Positions 60,436 through 64,000 of a DNA stretch of 64,000 nucleotides are shown here, in pieces; the first letter of the stretch is position 1; each line of letters begins with the position of its first letter. Made by a program: the position numbers and the translations under genes. The notes under the pieces were generated by a model, which did not search any database, had not been told where the DNA came from, and worked only from the letters and a program-made list of their open reading frames with translations. The stretch is from Litorimonas cladophorae. GTDB taxonomy: Bacteria > Pseudomonadota > Alphaproteobacteria > Caulobacterales > Maricaulaceae. Location: the NCBI RefSeq assembly GCF_014652455.1, contig NZ_BMYV01000003.1, positions 248,001 to 312,000 on the forward strand, written 5' to 3'.

Positions 60436-61430
60436 TCTGTCTCGGACTTTAACGGGCGCGTCAGAAGCTCGGCCATTGCTTCAGCGGGTGTGATGTTGCC
60501 ACTCAGAACGCGATCCACGGCGATACAAATCGGCATGTCGACGTCGTGTTTGGCCGCCAAGCGCACCAATGCAGGCGCCGTTGCAACGCCTTCTGTTACA
60601 GAATTTCGGGATGACAAAATGTCTTGGAGGGCTTCACCCTCGCCAAGCCGCATACCACACGACATATTGCGAGATTGGGTTGAACTGCACGTCAGCACGA
60701 GATCTCCCAGACCACACAGACCAGAGAGTGTTTCCGTCCGCGCACCCAACGCCGCACCCAAACGGTTCATCTCCGCGAAACCGCGCGCAATCAGGGCGGC
60801 ATGCGCACTCTGCCCTAATCCCATACCCAGCAGCATACCGCAGGCAATGGCGAGCACATTTTTTACAGCGCCACCAATCTCTGCCCCAATCATATCGTCC
60901 GTCGTATAAGGTCTAAAAGTAGGTCCCTGCACGAGTGGCGCGAGCGCGTTGGCAGCTGCTAGATCATCCCCCGCCAGCGTCACCGCCGTCGGGAGGCCCT
61001 TAACGACGTCGCGCGCAAAGCTGGGGCCGGATAAAACAAAGCGGGCCGCCTGAGGGACGGTTTCAGCCAAGACCTCATTCATAAATTCTAAAGTGGAGAT
61101 TTCGATCCCTTTGGAACACAAGACAATCGGCAATCCGTCTAGGATATAAGAGGCAAATCTCAGGAGCTGTGCACGCGTGTGCTGGGCCGGGATGACGGAG
61201 AGACAAAGATCGGCTTGCGCAAAATTCGGTATGTCGGCTGTCGCCGTGATCCCCTCATGTAAATTTGCGTCGGGTAGGTAGCGCGCATTTTGGCGGGTCG
61301 CATTTATGTCCGCCGCTTGGTCAGCATCCCGCATCCATAATGTCACTGCATGACCATTAGCCGCCAACAGCTGAGCCAATGCAGTGCCCCAAGAGCCTGC
61401 GCCTAAGACAATGGCGTGATATTTCGGCAT
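60432..61430 (-). CDS. gpsA: Glycerol-3-phosphate dehydrogenase (NAD(P)+)
   Basis: 332 residues. Opening ILGAGSWGTALAQLLAANGH (here IVLGAGSWGTALAQ), then LCSKGIEISTLEFMNEVLAE, SGPSFARDVVKGLPTAVTLA, and GEIGGAVKNVLAIACGM; GLGDLVLTCSSTQSRNMSCG follows. It makes glycerol-3-phosphate for phospholipids. Its stop overlaps that of the ParB-like gene (convergent, 4 bases), and its start overlaps the DUF1178 stop. Confidence 0.94.
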   Translation of the reverse strand: MPKYHAIVLGAGSWGTALAQLLAANGHAVTLWMRDADQAADINATRQNARYLPDANLHEGITATADIPNFAQADLCLSVIPAQHTRAQLLRFASYILDGLPIVLCSKGIEISTLEFMNEVLAETVPQAARFVLSGPSFARDVVKGLPTAVTLAGDDLAAANALAPLVQGPTFRPYTTDDMIGAEIGGAVKNVLAIACGMLLGMGLGQSAHAALIARGFAEMNRLGAALGARTETLSGLCGLGDLVLTCSSTQSRNMSCGMRLGEGEALQDILSSRNSVTEGVATAPALVRLAAKHDVDMPICIAVDRVLSGNITPAEAMAELLTRPLKSETD

Positions 61431-61864
61431 TAATTCAACTTTGGTTTGGCGGTTTCAGGGACAAATGCGTCTGGCAGAGCTTGGGCCGCAATACCCTCTT
61501 CTTTCAGGGCCGAAGATTCTTCAGGCGTGACGGAGCCATAAATGCCCCGTTCTGGCTTTTCGCCATAGTGGATGGCCCGCGCTTCATCCGCGAATTTAGC
61601 GCCAACATTGTCACAGTTTTTTTCGATCTCTTGGCGAATTTTCGCGGCGACAGCGTTCATCACTTTCGCCTTATCTTCTGCGCGGGCTTCGGTCTTTCGT
61701 GCAGTTTTAACAGCTGGCGCCATGATCGCTTTGCTGATTTTTGCATTTCCGCAAAGGGGGCATGACAGCAAACCAGAGCGGGCTTGTTCGTCATAGTCCG
61801 ACATGGAGGCGAACCACCCCTCGAACTCATGCTCATGTTCGCAAAGGAGATTATAACGGATCAT
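61430..61864 (-). CDS. DUF1178 family protein with zinc-ribbon-like cysteines
   Basis: 144 residues from ATG 61864 (MIRYNLLCEHEHEFEGWF). CPLC with an earlier Cys (CEHEH) suggests a rubredoxin-like zinc ribbon; the C-terminal ARAIHYGEKPERGIYGSVTP is the family block. Function unknown. It is co-translated between the amidase and gpsA (4-base and 1-base overlaps). Confidence 0.85.
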   Translation of the reverse strand: MIRYNLLCEHEHEFEGWFASMSDYDEQARSGLLSCPLCGNAKISKAIMAPAVKTARKTEARAEDKAKVMNAVAAKIRQEIEKNCDNVGAKFADEARAIHYGEKPERGIYGSVTPEESSALKEEGIAAQALPDAFVPETAKPKLN

Positions 61865-62664
61865 GCGCTCTCTCCGCGCCAAGCAGGAACACGAGAGCGA
61901 GCCTGCTTGACAGCCGCTAGATCCAGTTCGGCTAAAATATATCCGGGTTTATCATGATCTAATGCGCTGATGATCTCACCCCATGGACCAATGATCATTG
62001 AGTGGCCCCATGTTTTTCGACCATCTTCATGCGTGCCACCTTGAGCTGGGGCGATGATAAAAGCGCCTGTCTCAATCGCGCGGGCTCTTAACAATGTTTC
62101 CCAATGCGCTTTCCCTGTGGCCACGGTGAAAGCCGAAGGTGCAGCGATTACATCAACCTCATCTCGGGCATAGCTTCCGTAAAGGGCAGGAAAGCGAAGA
62201 TCATAACAGATTGAGAGCCCCATCTTCATATCTGTAACATGGGCGGTCACTGGCTCTGTCCCCGCCGTGTACGTGTCGGCTTCGCGGTAGCTTTCTTGGG
62301 TGGAGATGACAGCTTCGAACAAATGAATTTTGTCATATTGGGCGACAATTGATCCATCAGGTCCGAACAAAACGCTTCGATTGGCGATCTGCCCATCATC
62401 TCGCAAAATAGCCAAGGACCCAATCAGCAAATGAACCGATAATTCGTCCGCCAACGCAAAGAAAGCGCGAACGCCCAGATCATCTTTCATTGTGCGAACG
62501 CCGAGCCGCAAAAGATCGGCATCTTTCTGTAAGAAATGCGTCATTTCGGGCGTACAAATCAACTCTGCGCCCGCATCTTTCGCCGCACGGATAAGCTCCG
62601 ACGCCGCGGCAATATTAGCAGCAACATCGACGCCAGACCGCATTTGTATGGCCGCAGTTTTCAA
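61861..62664 (-). CDS. Carbon-nitrogen hydrolase (nitrilase fold, Nit2-like amidase)
   Basis: 267 residues. The E-K-C triad is CTPEMTHFLQ (Glu), YDKIHLFEAV (Lys) and LSICYDLRFPALY (Cys). It is closest to omega-amidase/Nit2 or deaminated-glutathione amidase (Nit1) type proteins. The start codon is TTG at 62664 (KTAAIQMRSGVDVAANI follows). It follows grxC by 3 bases in an operon with DUF1178 and gpsA. Confidence 0.86.
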   Translation of the reverse strand: MKTAAIQMRSGVDVAANIAAASELIRAAKDAGAELICTPEMTHFLQKDADLLRLGVRTMKDDLGVRAFFALADELSVHLLIGSLAILRDDGQIANRSVLFGPDGSIVAQYDKIHLFEAVISTQESYREADTYTAGTEPVTAHVTDMKMGLSICYDLRFPALYGSYARDEVDVIAAPSAFTVATGKAHWETLLRARAIETGAFIIAPAQGGTHEDGRKTWGHSMIIGPWGEIISALDHDKPGYILAELDLAAVKQARSRVPAWRGESA

Positions 62665-62667
62665 AAT

Positions 62668-62922
62668 CTAAAGTCCTAAAAGAGCGTCCAACTTGCCCGA
62701 CCGCTCGAGCGCAAAGAGATCATCACATCCGCCGACATGTTTACCGTCGATGAAAATTTGTGGAAAAGTGTTGCGGCCAGAGCGCTCGTTCATTTCTCTT
62801 CGCTTATCGCGGTCCATGGCGGCAGGAATATCATCAACTTTGACGCCTTTCCCTTTGAGCAAAGACTTCGCCCGAACGCAAAAAGGGCAAAAGGCTTTGG
62901 TATACATTTCGACGTTTGGCAT
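62668..62922 (-). CDS. grxC: Glutaredoxin 3
   Basis: 84 residues: VEMYTKAFCPFCVRAKSLLK with the CPFC redox centre, TFPQIFIDGKHVGGCDDLFALE giving the cis-Pro and GSH-binding GG motif. It reduces disulphides with glutathione. Neighbouring Nit2-like amidase could act on glutathione-related compounds (inference). Confidence 0.94.
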   Translation of the reverse strand: MPNVEMYTKAFCPFCVRAKSLLKGKGVKVDDIPAAMDRDKRREMNERSGRNTFPQIFIDGKHVGGCDDLFALERSGKLDALLGL

Positions 62923-62946
62923 TTTATCTCTTTCGTGTTGAAGGTC

Positions 62947-63714
62947 TTATGTAGGCAGTGCTGCAGCTTTTGCCACTCGCGCAAGGCATAAACCATCAAC
63001 GCGCGCGACGCCCGCTCGTTTCAACGTTCTAGCGCAGGACTCCAGAGTTGCCCCCGTTGTTAGAACATCATCGATAAGAACAATGTTTCGCCCCTTGATT
63101 TTTTCTGGGTCACGGACGTCGAACGCGCCTCTCACATTCTCTGCCCGCGCCCGCGCATTGAACTGCCCTTGGCTTTCCGTTTTACGCATGCGGAACAATA
63201 CATCCGGGGCAAATCTGGCAGGCGTAATTTTGGCCAAAGCCCGCGCAAGAAGCGTCGCTTGATTATAACGCCGTCGGATTAAACGGCTTGGATGCAGGGG
63301 AACAGGGACAAGTAGGTCCGCATCCGTCAGCAATTCCCGCCCGGCCCGACGCATTTGCGCAGCAAAGCTTGGCAAGCCCTCCGTCCGCCCGCCGTGTTTG
63401 AATGACAGTATCAACGCCCGCGAGCCTTCATCATAGGCCATTGCGGCTCGAGCGCGGTCATAGGCAGGCGGCTTTACAGCGCAGCGCCCGCATAATCCGC
63501 CGTCTTTTATTTCATATTCAAAGGGGAACCCGCACGCGTCGCACCAGGGCGCATCCAGAAATGTGACGTCGGCCCACATCCGCCGCGCAATCGGATCGCC
63601 GTCCAAACCCAGCAAGGCTTGCGGCGGCAAGATGGTATTGATCACGGCCTCACCAATTTGCTTGGCGGATCGCGATGTCACTTGTGTCAGGCTGTCATCT
63701 TGCGCTTTGAGCAT
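62947..63714 (-). CDS. comF: ComF family phosphoribosyltransferase-fold protein
   Basis: About 255 residues from ATG 63714. The N-terminal zinc-ribbon CDACGFPFEYEIKDGGLCGRC is followed by the PRTase domain with LVPVPLHPSRLIRRRYNQA and RNIVLIDDVLTTGATLESCA (PRPP loop). ComF proteins assist competence in some bacteria; in this class the role is unclear. A GTG at 63753 would overlap the divergent methyltransferase start and is less likely. Confidence 0.85.
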   Translation of the reverse strand: MLKAQDDSLTQVTSRSAKQIGEAVINTILPPQALLGLDGDPIARRMWADVTFLDAPWCDACGFPFEYEIKDGGLCGRCAVKPPAYDRARAAMAYDEGSRALILSFKHGGRTEGLPSFAAQMRRAGRELLTDADLLVPVPLHPSRLIRRRYNQATLLARALAKITPARFAPDVLFRMRKTESQGQFNARARAENVRGAFDVRDPEKIKGRNIVLIDDVLTTGATLESCARTLKRAGVARVDGLCLARVAKAAALPT

Positions 63715-63737
63715 GGGAGTGAGAATAGCGGAGCGGT

Positions 63738-64000
63738 ATGACCACGTCGCCACAAAAAATCTTCAATCCAACCGCTTTAGAAAAGGCCCGTCAGCGCAGC
63801 CTTCGTCGGCAAGCGAGAAAGGGCGTTTCCTTCCTCTATTTGCGAGCGGCCGAAGATGCGGCGTCTCGGCTTGAGGACATCAACCGCAGGTTTTCCCGCG
63901 TTGTCCTGATCGGCAATTTAGATGGCCGAGACCTCGTGAAAGCTGCGTTACGAGAAGACCGGCAGCCTGAAAAATTTGAGTATGTCGCTGACGTGAGCCA
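63738..64000 (+). CDS. SAM-dependent methyltransferase, 5' end only
   Basis: 87 codons to the window end. IFNPTALEKARQRSLRRQAR, then FLYLRAAEDAASRLEDINRRF and VVLIGNLDGRDLVKA match the NDUFAF5/BioC-like methyltransferases that lie divergent from comF in alphaproteobacteria. GGAG stands upstream of the ATG. The SAM-binding core is only partly in the window. Confidence 0.8.
   Translation, partial: MTTSPQKIFNPTALEKARQRSLRRQARKGVSFLYLRAAEDAASRLEDINRRFSRVVLIGNLDGRDLVKAALREDRQPEKFEYVADVS

Noticed and set aside
1-64000. tRNA, rRNA, CRISPR array, insertion sequence or prophage
   Set aside because: No cloverleaf with CCA/TTCGA arm, no direct repeats with spacers, no transposase, integrase or phage structural genes were found by eye.

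Overview
The window is chromosomal DNA of an aerobic alphaproteobacterium. The best guess is the Caulobacter/Maricaulis/Hyphomonas side of the class. The evidence is conserved gene order (rpsT next to dnaA, a rodZ-like gene before ispG, lysC divergent from ubiG, comF divergent from a methyltransferase, hrcA-grpE), a PtsP-type nitrogen PTS enzyme, ubiquinone genes (coq7, ubiG), and a dense cluster of GANTC sites, the CcrM methylation target, upstream of dnaA. Genes are tightly packed, with many ATGA-type overlaps. I see no tRNA, rRNA, CRISPR array, insertion sequence or prophage.

Layout. 1-3.6 kb: leucine catabolism (end of mccB, mccA, isovaleryl-CoA dehydrogenase). 3.8-9.5 kb: nitroreductase, then a plus-strand run with RidA, a FemAB/GNAT-like protein, a HIT protein, an M49-like lipoprotein and an ACT protein. 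9.5-10.1 kb: gene-free DNA with two large imperfect hairpins. 10-16.4 kb, minus strand: lipoprotein, ptsP, rimM, metK, ahcY. 16.5-23 kb: a glycosyltransferase with no normal start codon, PhoD-type phosphatase, sterol-desaturase-type hydroxylase, amino-acid permease, two unknown proteins. 23-25.9 kb: a coupled pair formed by an Hsp70-like ATPase with a membrane segment and a membrane partner. 25.9-26.9 kb: 1 kb of gene-free, hairpin-rich DNA. 26.9-28.8 kb: an AT-rich two-gene accessory cassette, a DGQHR/ParB-fold-like protein followed by a protein with an R-X4-H motif typical of HEPN RNases.

28.8-43.7 kb: housekeeping genes (ispG, rodZ-like, dsbB, coq7, hrcA, grpE, mutM, enoyl-CoA hydratase, rpsT) mixed with lipoproteins, a PhyH dioxygenase, a serine hydrolase, an ATP-grasp protein, an alanine/sodium symporter and a DUF2161 nuclease-fold protein. 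mutM has an AUU start, and the RDD-family gene after it is frameshifted. 43.7-45.7 kb: dnaA and its control region. 45.8-47.2 kb: an SPFH / Arc-like / DUF4177 / DUF4177 operon. 47.4-50.4 kb: MarC, a lipoate-ligase-like protein, an entericidin-like lipoprotein, a phasin-like/DUF2853 fusion and Dps. 50.5-53.6 kb: rpsP, ffh, rplT, rpmI. 53.8-57 kb: a DUF1501/DUF1800 pair. 57-64 kb: lysC, CsbD, ubiG, a solo ParB-like protein, gpsA, DUF1178, a nitrilase-fold amidase, glutaredoxin, comF and the start of a methyltransferase.

The strongest candidate for an undescribed system is the DGQHR-like/HEPN-like cassette. Next come the Hsp70-like membrane pair and the SPFH/Arc/DUF4177 operon. The AUU and AUA starts of mutM and the glycosyltransferase are the most unusual points about gene expression. 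All family calls come from reading motifs by eye; no database search was possible.
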